Source: Sequoia sempervirens
Lineage: Eukaryota; Streptophyta; Pinopsida; Cupressales; Cupressaceae
Reading direction: 5' to 3'
Assembly (NCBI GenBank): GCA_007258455.2
Contig: VDFB02270651.1
Span: 495,955,370 to 496,019,369, forward strand
Length of the DNA: 64,000 nt
Shown here: one piece after another, positions 25,401 to 37,600 of the stretch
Position numbering within the stretch: the first letter of the stretch is position 1
Layout: each line of letters starts with the position of its first letter
Program-made: the position numbers and the translations under genes
Notes under the pieces: generated by a model
Told to the model about the DNA's origin: nothing
The model's input: only the letters and a program-made list of their open reading frames with translations
The model's database searches: none

Positions 25401-25529
25401 GATTGTTTTGCACCGTTAGCAATGTTGTGCAAAGAAAAAAGAGTATAGGATTTTGTTTACTCTAGTTAGTTTGACTGTAAAAGGCTTTGTACCAAGTTAA
25501 TTAAATCCATTAATATATGCTTGTTGCAG
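22468..25529. other. Distal part of the giant intron
   Basis: No gene is seen. It contains GT/AT-rich simple sequence near 22805-22935, three perfect CTAGCAG units (24307-24327) and a short TA run near 24940. The last bases form a normal acceptor TTGTTGCAG at 25529. Confidence 0.45.
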
Positions 25530-26381
25530 GTAGGCTCACATGATGAAAACAAAGGATACATACCTAACAATGCTAGGGTTGACAGACATTGGCAAGGAAA
25601 TCGTCATCACCAAATATGTGGATCGCATGAAGGCGCATCTTTGGGCATGAACACAAAAGAAAACAATCTTGCAATCTCTCTCATGGGGAGTAATGATAAG
25701 ATTCAAAGTACAAGTACAAGCAAGAAAGAAGATATACACACACAGCCCAGTAGTGATTCATTGCAAGATAGATCATCTATGAGTCAAAATAGTGAATCAG
25801 ATACCAATAATGATGATAATGAAACTCACCCAAATCTGCAGCAAGATGAGTTGGCTGGACCATTGATTGAAGCAAAATCCTTGCACCAGAGTCTTCAGAA
25901 ATCATCGTCTCCCAAAGGTTCGTGTGATCTAACTTCCAATCCTTCAATTTCAGATTTAAATCTTGTAACAATAGAAGCCATGTCTCTTCCTCATGATCAG
26001 CTTGAAAAACCCATTTCCTTAACAGCTCATAAGCATGATAATCTTGATGTTCCAACCATGCCTATTTGCACTCAATCCTATCAACCATTACATTACCATG
26101 ATGAATTTTCCAGCTTCATAATAAATCCATATTTTTCAACATTAGATGAGATCATCTACGAACAAATACAGATTGTTTCTTCAGCAAGTTCTTCGCCTCA
26201 AAGCTTTGAGGAAATAAGTTACTATGAAATAGATGACCCTGAAAGCATTGTAAGTGAATACTGTCTTCAAACTAATGAATATACGGACCCATCTGCTGGA
26301 CTCTTCACTTTGGAGATGGAGGTGGAGGAGGAACCAGACATAGAAAAATGTATCCTACAAGACCAAAATCCTGGTGCATGA
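25530..26381 (+). CDS. Unknown acidic protein, last coding exon (residues 225-507)
   Basis: Second coding exon of the gene starting at 8078. The acceptor CAG ends at 25529 and the first codon GTA is in phase 0, matching the donor at 8750. The exon encodes 283 residues to a TGA at 26379-26381, giving a 507-residue protein. It is Ser-, Asn- and Gln-rich at first (SQNSESDTNNDDNETHPN). It becomes acidic and aromatic toward the C-terminus (EEISYYEIDDPESIVSEYC, then LEMEVEEEPDIEKC). No catalytic motif, signal peptide or membrane segment is seen. A basic, Gln-rich N-half and an acidic C-half suggest a disordered regulatory or scaffold protein, but that is only a guess from composition. The long clean frame, with no stop in 283 codons of otherwise stop-rich DNA, is the main evidence that it is real. 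Confidence 0.75.
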   Translation, partial: VGSHDENKGYIPNNARVDRHWQGNRHHQICGSHEGASLGMNTKENNLAISLMGSNDKIQSTSTSKKEDIHTQPSSDSLQDRSSMSQNSESDTNNDDNETHPNLQQDELAGPLIEAKSLHQSLQKSSSPKGSCDLTSNPSISDLNLVTIEAMSLPHDQLEKPISLTAHKHDNLDVPTMPICTQSYQPLHYHDEFSSFIINPYFSTLDEIIYEQIQIVSSASSSPQSFEEISYYEIDDPESIVSEYCLQTNEYTDPSAGLFTLEMEVEEEPDIEKCILQDQNPGA

Positions 26382-28942
26382 GTTACCTTTCCTTTGGAAT
26401 TGCTTATTAATATCACCTTTTGAGATCATGTTGATTATGCTTATACCATAAGTGTAAATGCCTAATTTTGATAAGAGAGCTAGCTCGGTGCCCATCTTAT
26501 ACAGGCTTAGTGAATGTTCTGGACATAATGGCAACCTTAAAAGATTTAAAAAAGCTGTAAAGCCGCATGGATTTGAAGTTTTAATACAATATATAAGCTT
26601 CAAACCTGTTATCAACTCTTGTTTGCAATTACTTCACTGGAATATAATTTTGTTAAAATCTTATGAAATATTTTGTTCAAAGGAAATTTATTAAGGTTTC
26701 ATCATCTTGTCATTGTCATGACTCATTAGTACTATCATTGTCAATGTGTATATCGACGACACAAGATTAGAAACATATGCACGATTGGATTAATCTCAGT
26801 TAAGGTGAAATGAAAATCCTAGAAAAGATTCGAGAGAAAGCTTCAAAGTAGCAAGGTACAAAGGCCCCATTGGAAATCTGGCACAACTCAATTGGTCTTA
26901 TAATTTCTTAAATTTTTATATTTATAAATTTTAGATGGAATTGAGAAAATTTTAAATGAGAAAATAAAGAAGTGGATGGTTCATAATTAATCAGAATTTA
27001 AATCTGTAATGATGAAATGGACATATTCATGGTATTTCACATTTGATTTTGGGTCTATTTTTAATGAGAGTGCTTTTATAAATTTGTAGCTTAATTTTGT
27101 GCAAAGTGTTTGCTTGTCGTATGTCATAGCCATCCATTACACACATTTCTATTTATTTACCCATTACTTCATTTATATGTGTAATCATTTGCATACATTT
27201 GCTCTATCCTTACATTTATTAGACCCAGTAGATGTATGCACATATTTCATGTACATGTTATTCACTTTGATTCTACCCCTTTAATGATCTAGGACAAGTT
27301 CATAGTTGTAGGGATGTCCTTGCAGATGTGGGCTCATCCCTCCCAAATTTTAAATTTGGTTCACTCCTTAGGACTAGCTAAACATAAATTTTCATAATAA
27401 GTTCTTTTATCCTTATATTTAAAGAGATTCAATGCATTCATCATAATCATCTAATGACTCTAAGCATCCCTAGGCATATCATTCATTTTACACACTTCAA
27501 TTAGTGTGTTAAAAGGAATCTAGTTTTGTACAAATATTCTAGGAATATATGTGTAACTAAAGAGTGTTTTTTTCAATTAGTTGTGTACATTTATGTGAGT
27601 TGACCTTGGAAAACATGTCCCTTTTGTCACATAATGTGGGCCTACCAAGATATTTTTAAAAACGCCCAATCTTAAGATACTAACATGACAAAATTTATAT
27701 AGAGGTAAATGAGGGAAAGTGAAGAACATTTTTTTTAAAATGGTACACTATAAGTTTGTAGGTATAGGATAGATTTGTGGTTGTGAATGTATTGGATCAC
27801 TCAACTTGTCCTTATTTAGAGTTTATAAAAGTACTTCATTTTGAGGTAAATATCAAATGTTATTTTTTATTCTAAATCTTGAGGCATTGCAAATTTTAGA
27901 GCATTCAATCAGACCATTCATTCTTTAGTCATAAAGTTAAGTATTATCACTTATTGTAACTCACATTTGAAAATAGTTATTACAAATTATTAGATTATTA
28001 GTCCCAACTAACTTCATTTAATCAATCTGACATAATCATACTTGTGCATACATTTTATTGAATTTACCTAAAATAAACTTTCAGAAAAATATTTTCCTCT
28101 ACAAAGTCCTAAAATAAAAGTCCCTAGCTTAGCAATGCAAAGTTTTAATGCCTTGTCCATTCTCAATTAGGCATTGTTTTATCCTCAAAATAAAAATAGT
28201 TCAAGCCCCTTTTCATTAGACAACATCTTAATCACGAGGTGAATGGCCACACCAAGACACCAATTTCCTAAGGTTCAATTATATTAAAAACTTGAAATAG
28301 AGTACATAACGATACAATAATACCTAGTTGAAAATGGGTTTTTAGAAAGCCCCTCAATTCAATGAACATGACAAGAATATTAAAACTCTAACTTCAAAAT
28401 ATGAAAACTAACTTTGTATATGTATAATTCTACATCAACCAACTATTAGCAAGTTAATCAAGCTTCTCTAATTCGGTTGAAGCATTACTCTCTCGTGTTC
28501 TCTTTGTTCTCTATAATGGGGACACCTAGTTGTTAAATGAGTGGTTTTGATGAAAATTATTCTTAACCTCAAGCTCGAAAATGAAGCTTTTTTCCTTGAA
28601 ACCCTCATGTTTTTCACCTCTACTTCCTTGATAAACCTTCGAGATCTAATATTGAAAGACATTTAAAACTCAATGTCACAATGAAATCATGATGATTGTG
28701 TAACATTTTTTTAAATATTGCCAATAATATTAGAGTAAGTTGGTGATGTTTAAAATTTTAAGCATTCTCACAATATTTAATGTGTCTCCTCATGTTTTTT
28801 CAATATATTTTATATAAAAGTAGATTTCTCGTTGGATCATCAAACGTATATCCTTTATAGCCAAGTCTTAGATTTGTGTGAAAGTATTTGTTGCTACATA
28901 TCCCTAGTTTTTTTAATTTGAACTCTCTTTAAAATTGTTTAT
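26382..28942. other. 3' flank and intergenic DNA
   Basis: The first few hundred bases should be the 3' UTR of the unknown gene, but I cannot place a poly(A) site with confidence. The remaining 2 kb or so is AT-rich, without recognisable ORFs or element ends. Confidence 0.4.
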
Positions 28943-29356
28943 GTTAGGTTAACGAGATTCTCTTTTTATCAATTATAAACTGAAGAGGGAGAAAATGATT
29001 GAGAAGATAAATCAAATGAAAACACAAAGGAAATAATGTTAAAAGTGATTATACCTTCACACTTTCACCTCCATTGATTGAGCTCCAAGTTTGCACCCAA
29101 GAACTTGTAGATTTGTTCTCTTGATTGCATTGTGGATTGTTCTTAGTGATTTTCCAACATAATTTGGCTAACTCAAATTGCATTGTTGAAAATGGGATGA
29201 AAAGGCTTAAATTTATAGATTTTTGGATGGATAAATGGAGGGTCAAGATCTTCTTGTGGAATGGATGGTTGAGATTGAATGAGATGGCAAATGCTTAGCC
29301 TTGTGACAAGTTGTCACAAGGTGGAGGCATATGACTATGACATGTGACATGGTGAA

Positions 29357-29482
29357 GAGAGCAAGGTGCACTCACAAATGTTTGAGCACATCTTGAGAAG
29401 AACAAGAAAGTGACATGTGGAGAGCAAGGTGTGCTCACACATATGTGAGCACATCTTGGGAAAAACAAGATTTTGACAAGTG
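29357..29482. repeat. 63-bp tandem duplication in the LTR
   Basis: Two diverged units (29357-29419, 29420-29482) each contain GAGAGCAAGGTG, CTCACA, TGAGCACATCTTG and GACA(T/A)GTG. They lie in the U3 part of the LTR, where short tandem repeats can act as enhancers. The functional role is inference. Confidence 0.75.
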
Positions 29483-29828
29483 GAAACAAATATGGCAAGG
29501 TGTAAGATGAGTAGGCTTAAAGGATATGACAAGTGGTGATAAGTGGAAAGTGTAGGGTGGCTCTTATGGGGAAGAGGATCTCGCACATGTGTGAGCATCC
29601 AATGAGAGGAGAGGTCAAAGGATGACTTGGAGATAAATAGTGACTCAAGTGCATGCAAGTCATTTAAGAGGCTTGTATGACGTGTCATATGTCTACAAGT
29701 TTAGGGGAAGGGGTATAATTAAAAATTAGAGGAGATTTTAATGATGATTAGGATATGGATTAAGTTAATTAATCATAGATTTATTAACTTAATCGAGATT
29801 AGGGATTTGGAAGAATATGGATTAAGGT

Positions 29829-29955
29829 CAAATTAATTAAATAGTACAAGATATTTAATTAATTTAGAGAAGACTATAGGATATTTAAATAGTTATAGTG
29901 GAACAGAATAATTAATTAAATAATACGATATTTAATTAATTATAGGAGGATATGA
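29829..29955. repeat. AT-rich palindromic units next to the LINE
   Basis: Units built from AATTAATTAAATA, a short spacer and ATATTTAATTAATT occur twice here. A third copy lies across the LINE at about 34930-35010. The near-palindromes suggest a locally repeated LTR segment. They also hide any LINE target duplication. Confidence 0.55.
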
Positions 29956-31299
29956 TTTTTTTTATTTTTTTTGGCAAACTACTACCAGTGAGGGTAGCAC
30001 TCTTTCATTGCTTTGAAAACCAGAGATTACATAGTGTTTAGATTTACATAGGCTTTGCAAACTGGAGGTTACATAATATTTAGATTTACATAGACCTCAG
30101 AGCAAGGTTATCAACCCCGCACCTAGCTTTGTCATCCTCCTAATCTGGAACTCTTCGAATGCACCCTTTTTTTTTCTATTACATGGTTGAGGAAGATTTT
30201 TAGGTCTTTTACCTCAATGGCTTCTTTGACTTTATCCATTGCTTCGGCCACTTCCTTTTTACTATGAACTTTTTCATCTTCAACAATATCACACACCACC
30301 CTCGTCTTTGGCCATTTTCAAGAGCTTTCACTATCTTGAGGGTTGCATCAACATGGATTTCCAACACTCGACGGGCTACTGCCTTAGTCGAGTCTTCCTT
30401 CTGGTTGAGCAAAGCATGTTCAAGATCACAAGCCCCAATAGACCCACGTCGTGGATATGTGCTCCTTTAAGCCTATGTTCCCCTAACACTTGTTTCACCA
30501 CATTGATGTCCTCTATAGACTCCATTTTAAATAGACTTCCAATTTGCACCTCATAGGTTTCTAGAGCAGCCTCCACCATCTGCCCACGACCAACTGATAA
30601 CCTGTAACACCTGCAAAGAGCCAAAACCTCCATTACAAACCACTGTAGGTTGTTTGATGCCCCCCATTGAAATTTAAAGGCACTTTAGAGGCTTCTATCT
30701 TCAACTTGCAGACCCTCTGAGATATTCCCCATGCATTTTGAGGATCCACTTGTACATGACTTACCTTTTTGTGGTTGCCAACCCCTTAACCATGCACATC
30801 CTTGTGGGCTACAGAGCCCCGTGACCACCACCTCGACCCAGGCCACACCCACTACACAAGCTATGGACACCACCTCATGCTTTTCTACAACACCCGAGCT
30901 TCCAGACCCTTCCGCTAGATCTACAAAGCATTTGCAAAGCATGAAAACTCCATCTTTGATGTGATAGCCTCCAATCAAATAGAGGCCCTTTATAGTTGCT
31001 TCAAGAACGTTGAGGGGAAGGCTCTAGAGTCCATCATTCCCTTTGATATGCCATGGGATTGCATATCACACTCGATCGAGAGAAGTGGTACCAAGGATGT
31101 TACACACAACCTTATATTGTCAAAACCAGCCCTAGCATACTGTATTATGTGATTTTATGGTTGAGACCTCTTGTGATTCTCACTTCATTTGCCCTCAGGG
31201 TCCCACACGTCCTTGATGCAAGATTTATGTCATATGAGCAAGACCACTACAAATCATTATGAAGCCAATAACACAACCTTATCCGATTATCAGGGTTAA

Positions 31300-32203
31300 T
31301 AGAGTGTCAAAGATTTTTAACCTGGTCAATGCCTTGGTTTGATAAGTAATCGACCACTTTATTTGCATTCATGTATGTGTGGAATAAGTTGTGGTCGCCT
31401 ATTTGGTTTAATTTTTACAAAATTTGCTCCAACCAAAGATTCGTCTTCCAGCTTTGAGCTTTTCTCACAATGATAGCCCTTACCACCACTTTGAAATCCC
31501 CTCTATGTCCATATTGTTCAATCTTGCATTACACAAAAGCTTACACCTTCAAAGAGGGCACTCCATTCTGCTTCATTATTCGTTCTGTCGAGAAGCTCCT
31601 TTCATGAAGCCCATATCAACTCACCACTTTCATTTCTAATGACAAAACCGGCACCAAAGGGCCCTAGGTTTCCTCGTGATGCCCCATCGAAATTCAACTT
31701 CAATCTGCCTTTGGGAGGCAATTTCCATTTTATTTTGCTCTGCTCCACTCTTTCTTTAAGAGAGATATTTTTGGTGGTTTTATCTTAGGCCAATTCTTCA
31801 CCATTCTCTAGTCCCAAGTTGAAACATAGTTGAAGGGTCTCTTGCTTGCCTAGATATTTAGGTGCTCACTTACCCCAAGTTCGATTTTTGTTAGCAAGCT
31901 TTCAATTGGGGATATTTTCTCTTTGAAAATATGTGCATTCCTCTCCTTCCATAGTTCCCATATCACCATTGCAGGCACTTCAGACCATAGTCCTGCCATT
32001 GTGGATCCTTTGCACAAGCTAGACCAACAAGATTGTGCAACTTCACAATGAACCAACAAGTGATCCATGGTTTCTTCATGTTTGTAGCACATCACACATC
32101 TATGTGGCTCTATCACATTGATGTGATTCAACCGTTCACCTATTAATATCCTCTCAAGAAGTGCAATCCAAGCAAAGGTTGTTGCCTTTGGGAGAACAAC
32201 CAT
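31300..32203 (-). pseudogene. LINE zf-RVT and RNase H segment
   Basis: The open piece 32203-31850 encodes MVVLPKATTFAWIALLERIL followed by the C-x2-C and H/C pattern of the zf-RVT region (CVMCYKHEETMDHLLVHC). After a stop and frameshift the RNase H core follows with LNFDGASRGNLGPFGAG, FVIRNESGELIWASM, and later NANKVVDYLSNQGI. In intact elements this domain degrades the RNA of the DNA-RNA hybrid. Here it is broken by several stops. Confidence 0.8.
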
Positions 32204-33382
32204 CCTTCCTCAACACAAATTATCTGGCCATGACACAGATCTTATATCCTTCTTTAGAACCTCATACCCCAACTTTCCCGAGTATCTTGCAGACTTTACT
32301 ACACTCCAAACTATGGTGTCACTGCTTTCAGAGAGGAGCCATCGTCGCTTTGACAACTCGTAGATTATAAATTTTCTTAATTAATCATCCAAGAAGTCAA
32401 ATTTTCTCCATTTTGCTTTACCCTAATCACCATATTTTCAATAAAGTTGAAGAATTTATCGCCATACACTAGGCTTGAGACACCCACAACCTCCTCCAAG
32501 CCTGGTATTTGGTCGAATAGGGTGTACCCATTCCATGAGTCATGCCAAAAGGATGCCCTCCCGCCATCCTTTAATTTCTAGGTAATATGCTCCATTATCA
32601 CCATCTTGCATTTTAAGATGAAATTCCATATGGCAGAGCCTCTCCCTAGATTTTCTATTGTTAAGATATGCTCCCTTTCAGGTGTATCCAAGTATTTTGC
32701 TTTAAGCAACTTCCACCAGAGTGCCTCTTGGTTGATGAACATTTCCCACACCATCTTTGCGCCCAACGCTCTATTTTGCAACCTCATATCTTTCGCCCCC
32801 ATGCCTCCAACTTCCTTGGACATTTTAACCATTTCTTATTTGAACCATCCCACAAAAATTTCCTTTGGATACCCACAATTTGCTTGCTAGGTTTTTTGGT
32901 GATTTCAATGCAAGATAACAAATAGACGGGAATGGCAACCAACACTACCTTCAACATTGTTAGCCTCCCTGCCAACGTTAACCACTTGTCCCTCCAGCAC
33001 TCAACCCTCAGCTTGCATTTCTTTACTGTCTCCTCCCAAATTCCGCTTTTGACTGCACCATGAAATAGGGGTACGCCCAAGTATTTTGCGAGAAAGCTTG
33101 CCGATTGGAACCCCAGTAAATTAATTGCTTTTTGCTAGAACCGCCTCAAAGTATTGAAAAAATATATGTTTGACTTTTTTGTGTTTGTTAATTGACCTGC
33201 TTCTATTCTAAAAACATCTATTAATTTTTTTATACTTTGCAAATCATTCATGCTAGAGGTACCACATAGAATCATATCATCAGAAAAAAAAAAGTTGATG
33301 AGTAAAAGGACTCAGAGATGGGGTAGTTAAAATACCTCTCCACATACCTCTTTGTTGGAGTTTGTTTATATGCCAACTAAAA

Positions 33383-34058
33383 TCATCTGCCATTATCATG
33401 AAGAAGGAATGACAAGATCGAGTCACCTTGTCTTAGACCCCTTGTTAATTGAAAGAAGCCATGAGGAACACCATTTATAACAACTGGGTATTTGGGTGAG
33501 GATATACATCCATAGACCCATTTTAACCATTTCTCTCCAAAGCTAAATTTTGCCATAGTCTTCATTAGAAAGTTCCATCATACCCTATCATAGGCTTTGC
33601 TTAGGTCGATTTTGACTATCATTCCTGGTTGGTTGCATTTCTTCAATGTATGCATGATCTCATGTGTGACAATAATTCCATTTGTTATGTTTCTGCCTGG
33701 AATAAACCCAATTTGTTGTTGTGTTATGATCTTGGGTAGTATCTTTTTTAAGACAGTTCGCCATTACTTTCGATATTATTTTATATACCGTGTTACATAG
33801 CGAGATTGGCCTATATTATTCAAATTTGCTGATGGAATCCTTCTTGGGAATGAGTACTATGTTAGTATTGTTTAAATCTTGTAAAATTCTTCCCTTCCTC
33901 CTCAATTCTTCCACTGCCTTGCTTAACTCCTCCCCGATGAACTCCCAACAAGTCTGGTAAAATAGAGCAGAGAACCCGTCGGGCCCTGGCACCTTGTCGG
34001 ATGACATTTGGAATGTGGCTTCTTTCACTTCTTCCACCAATATTGGTGTGCTTAGCAT
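33383..34058 (-). pseudogene. LINE reverse transcriptase, N-terminal half
   Basis: The piece 34058-33816 has SSDKVPGPDGFSALFYQTCW followed by IVLIPKKDSISKFE, the opening of an L1 RT fingers/palm domain. The piece 33565-33383 continues with WVYGCISSPKYPVVINGVPH and RGLRQGDSIL. The catalytic aspartates (FSDD) follow near 33280 in another frame. It is interrupted and not functional. Confidence 0.82.
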
Positions 34059-35092
34059 CTCATTATCTTATGTTGTTACTATTGGGTTGATATCATTTAG
34101 CATACTACAGTTTAAAATGTTAGCATCACCCTCTCCACCCAGCGTAGATTCAAAAAACTTCACCCCCATCTTCGCAATTGTTGGTTCATTTGAATAAGAC
34201 ACCCCATCCTACTCGATTTGAGTGATTTTGTTCCAGATCCTCTTCACTTTTGTTGAATTATGAAAGTATTTTGTATTGATATCCCCCTCCTCCAACCATG
34301 TGTCCCTTGATTTCTCCCTCCAATAGCTCTCTTCTCTTATCGATATTTCATTGTATTCTGCCATTAATTCCTTTTCCTTATCAAATTCTACCACTGTCAT
34401 ACATGATTTTAGCACCATTTCTCCCAACACCTCTAATTCCTCTTCTATGTGCTCCTTTTCATCGAATATGTTTTTAAAGCATTCTTTATTCCACACTTTG
34501 AGATGGCCTTTCATTTGCTACAACTTTTTTAGAAGATAAACATATTGGTGCCTCCCACCAAGTCTTCATTAGATCAATCAAATTTTTACACCGAAGCCAC
34601 ATCCTTTCAAACCGGAATTGGCCCCTCACTAGTACCAAATCTTCGTTAATTGTTATTTCAACTGGGAAATGGTTTGATATCGTTATTGACCATATTGAAG
34701 CTTTCGGTAATAGAGGTTCATTCATCTAGTTTTCCGAGACCAAAAACCTGTCTAACTGATCTACAATGTTGGTGAACCCTCGCCTTCTATTGTTCCATGT
34801 GTTGGTACCATTAGTTGTTTTGATGTCAATTAAATTATTTTTTCAATGAAATTTGTAAAATCTTTCTGTGCTTGTGAGACTCTTCTTATGCCCCCAATTT
34901 TTCATGAATATTCACTATAGCATTAAATGATGGAATAATTAATTAAATAATATAATATTTAATTAATTATAAGATGGAGTAAGATAATTAAATAATGATA
35001 TTTAAATAATTATAAGGGTGATGGTCGAGATTAATTAGAATTTAAAATTTTTATTAATCAAAGATGTGATTGTCAAAATTGGGGTGTCTACG

Positions 35093-35110
35093 TTTTGTCC
35101 CTCTTTGATG
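35093..35110 (-). promoter_or_regulatory. Polypurine tract of the Gypsy element
   Basis: On the - strand AAAGAGGGACAAAAC abuts the LTR start at 35092. A purine-rich tract in this position primes plus-strand DNA synthesis in LTR retrotransposons. It supports reading 35092 as the start of a 3' LTR on the - strand. Confidence 0.55.
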
Positions 35111-35384
35111 TGACATCTATAGTGATGTTGCATCAAAGAGATTTAAAAATTTGCCCCAATGTGATGGGAGGTGATACCCCCTCGAGAGATTGATTGGGAA
35201 AATTTGGAAAAAATAATTTTGAGAGGTGTCTCAAAAAAGGTGGGCTCAAATGATGTGGAAGTGCATTTAGGAAGAAAATGAGGAAAAGAGAGAAGAAAAA
35301 AAGGGTGACAGGCTTAAGGATGAGTGAAATTAGCTAAGGTAAGTGCATTTTCTACATGTCATAGGAGGAATTAGGGTTTGGAGC

Positions 35385-35395
35385 CTATAAATAGG
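35385..35395 (+). promoter_or_regulatory. TATA-like box upstream of the PMD ORF
   Basis: CTATAAATAGG on the + strand, about 1.1 kb before the PMD-like ORF and pointing toward it. It sits outside the LTR, past the polypurine tract. It may be an internal promoter for the antisense gene carried by the Gypsy element; an unrelated + strand LTR promoter is the alternative. Confidence 0.45.
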
Positions 35396-35399
35396 CTTT

Positions 35400-36446
35400 A
35401 GGGTAGCCCAAAGGGTCATTTTCACCTTGCGATTAAAAAGTAGAAGATTAGAGTGAGTGAAGGAGCAATGTCAGCAATTCCTTGCCATTTGCATCGTGTG
35501 GAGCATGTGTAGGAGTACCAACATTTGAAGGACACAAGAGAGTCGGTACGTAACCTAACCCATGGGTTTCGAGGTAGTTTAGGCGTAATTAATGTGGGTT
35601 AATTAAATTAGGAAATGGGGGAAAACGGATGCGTGATTCTACATAACCATGCGTATGTGCACGATTGCAACACTTGTGTCACATAGAGCTATGCTTGTTC
35701 CTAGATCGACATTTGCGAAGCAAACCAGTGTTTGCGCTTCGAAAATCGACACTTCTGAGAAGTCATGCTTGTGCATGGGGAAAAGGCTCTTGTGAAGGCT
35801 ATCACCATGCTTGTGCTAAAATAATGCTTGCATTGCAAGTATGCACCTTTGAGGGGTTAAGTATGCGCTAGCACCAAAATGGTGTCTACACGAGATAGGG
35901 GCATGCCTGCGTTGGGTATCTTTGCACTTGTGCTAAGGTTGTACTTGCACGTGGTATGTACACACTTGCATCAGTTATGGACACGCCTATGCTGAAACGA
36001 TGCCTGCACAAGGCAAGGATGCACCTATGCCTGAAATAGTGCTTGCATCATATAGAAGTGTGGCTCTACAGAAAATGCAAGTACACAAGGTTTTAGAAGT
36101 TGAATTGAAAGGAATTTATTTTATGTTGATTTGTCACACTTGTCCCAAGTATTATGTGCCTTGCATTGAATTGATTGCATTAATTAGTTGTTTTCATTGA
36201 CATAATTCATTTGTTAGGTTAGGATCTTTATAGTCGATTAATTTGGTCCCAAATGGCACAGACTTGGGTACAATGTCTTCCTAGGATATTATGACAAATA
36301 TACCCATCCTTCTCTAATCAATTCAAGTAAACAATAATCATGGGTATTGTGAGGGGTTTTCATAATTGAAGTGAAAGGAATTTATGTTATTTTTTTAGGA
36401 CTCGCATTGGTTGGTAGTATGATGCAGGAGTCTTTAGGCCCTCTTT
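35400..36446. other. Leader-like stretch before the PMD ORF
   Basis: About 1 kb with a low-complexity core (35640-36060) that repeats GTGC/TGCG-type words such as ATGCTTG, TTGCAC and GCACTTG. No protein-like ORF is seen. Confidence 0.35.
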
Positions 36447-37600
36447 AGTCACACGAGAAGTGGCTTAGAGTAATGGTCCAGTTGCGATATCAACTGACTA
36501 AGATGGACGAGGAATGGTTGAGCCTGATTGGCTTGTTCCACGTTTCTAGGATGCCTCAACTGAGGGCACATTGCACTATGATGACTGCCCTAATAGAGAT
36601 GTGGCACAACAACACTAGCAACTCCCACCTACTGACAAGTGAGGCTAATATTATGTTGGAGGATGTATGGAGTATTATGAGGCTCTCAATTTGAGGGGAG
36701 TTGGTCGAGTATGACTTGATGCATGTCAAGGATGCCTTAGATCAGGTGTTTATGACAAATGATCTTTTGGCGAGGGGGATAAAGTTGAACCTAGAGATAG
36801 GTATTTGGAGTGCTACCAAAGCTTTCTTTGTTCACCATAGTGTTGATTACTGGGGTATTAGTGCCTGATCAGAGATCTTGCAAGTTTTTTATTGGATGGG
36901 TAGGGGTTTTAAATAAGATTCTATTAGATGGGACTATTTTTGCATGAGGTGCATGTGTTTTGGTTGAGTTATACAAGGAGATACACTTGATTGTGTATTG
37001 AGATGGTAGGAGCTTGGGGTGTGGAGTGACCTTATTGCACATTTGGGCCTTTGAGCATTGTATAGTATTGCGAATAGTGGTGGTCAAGGGGAGGGGGCTA
37101 GGGATGCCTTATGTTTTTCGTATGTTGTTTTTTTGCGACATCAACAATCAGGGGATCTACCATAGTGGAGGTGGGTCATTGATGACATAGATAGATTCAT
37201 CTCGTGCCTATATCATGATTGTGCGGTATGGGAGGAGAATCACATGTATATGCCCTATATTTAGAGGATGCATTATGTGGTGGGTCGGACGACTATGGTC
37301 ATTGAGCGCTATCTACTAGTGTGTTTTATGCGATAATTTGGTCATCGACAGACCTTCCCTATGCAAGATGGCATCTAGGGGGGCTTTATAGAGCCATATA
37401 TAGCTAGTTAGGGCTGATGAGACACCCCTGTAGTACCTTCAGATCCACATCCAACAATGGTACATGCAGGGATGACGACGAAGTATGATGCATGGTGGGT
37501 GCAATGTCAGCTAGTACGACTGACGATCTCACAGGATCAACTTGCAGTGGTAGAGGAGGAGGAGAGCAGTGATGAGAATGACAATGATGATGATTATTAG
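36447..37600 (+). pseudogene. Degenerate plant mobile domain (PMD, MAIN-like) ORF
   Basis: The open part 36473-36694 reads EEWLSLIGLFHVSRMPQL, then MMTALIEMWHNN, then SEANIMLEDVWSIMRLSI. This matches the start of the PMD fold (G-L-x-H, A-L-I-E-x-W, and T/M-L-x-D-V-x-x-x-x-x-L-x-I). Further pieces in the same direction, broken by stops, include VEYDLMHVKDALDQVF, a GHRQTFP segment resembling the family's R-Q-F-G end, and YDAWWVQ. A long acidic D/E tail follows (about 37550-37640). PMD proteins occur as host genes (MAIN/MAIL1) and inside transposons. Here the ORF is antisense to the Gypsy pol fragment at 40890-41340 and lies between it and the 3' LTR. Many stops mean it is dead. Confidence 0.6.

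Larger units (their letters stand above)
8750..25529 (+). other. 16.8 kb phase-0 intron packed with transposons
   Basis: The intron runs from the donor CCG|GTGAGA to an acceptor TTGTTGCAG|GTAGG. Both exons end on codon boundaries, so the reading frame continues across it. Inside, in order, lie a truncated LINE (9564-11435), a Copia element (11834-17658) with a solo LTR nested in it, two further solo LTRs (18071-19115 and 19601-21466), and the rest of the inverted-duplication right arm to 22467. An unrecognised small exon inside the intron cannot be excluded. If one exists, the protein model would be longer. Confidence 0.6.
29956..34925 (-). mobile_element. L1-type LINE, about 5 kb, 5'-truncated
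   Basis: On the - strand the domains follow the L1 order. First the C-terminal part of the endonuclease (about 34800-34620, RRRGFTNIVDQLDRFLVS and ISNHFPVEIT), then a linker (34514-34209). The reverse transcriptase (34058 to about 32800) has KVPGPDGFSALFYQ, IVLIPKKDS and a catalytic FSDD near 33280. It is followed by zf-RVT (32203-31850, CVMCYKHEETMDHLLVHC) and RNase H (about 31700-31300, LNFDGASRGNLGPFGAGF). About 1.3 kb of unassigned 3' sequence follows, ending in an A-rich tail (T-rich 29956-29972 on +). Frameshifts and stops are frequent. It has split the Gypsy LTR, so it is the younger of the two. Confidence 0.85.
28943..35092 (-). mobile_element. 3' LTR of a Tat-like Gypsy element, split by a LINE
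   Basis: On the - strand the LTR starts at 35092 with CGTAGACACCCC, a one-base change from the common plant LTR start TGTAGACACCC. A purine tract AAAGAGGGACAAAAC lies directly before it. It runs down to 34926, is interrupted by a LINE (29956-34925), and resumes to about 28943, where TG on the + strand marks the other end. A TATA-like CTATAAATTTAAGCC on - lies near 29200. Without the LINE it would be about 1.2 kb. The lower end is less certain than the upper end. Confidence 0.5.

Noticed and set aside
29956..34925. Target duplication for the long LINE
   Set aside because: Sequences on both sides are similar AT-palindromic units already repeated in the host LTR, so no duplication can be told apart from them.
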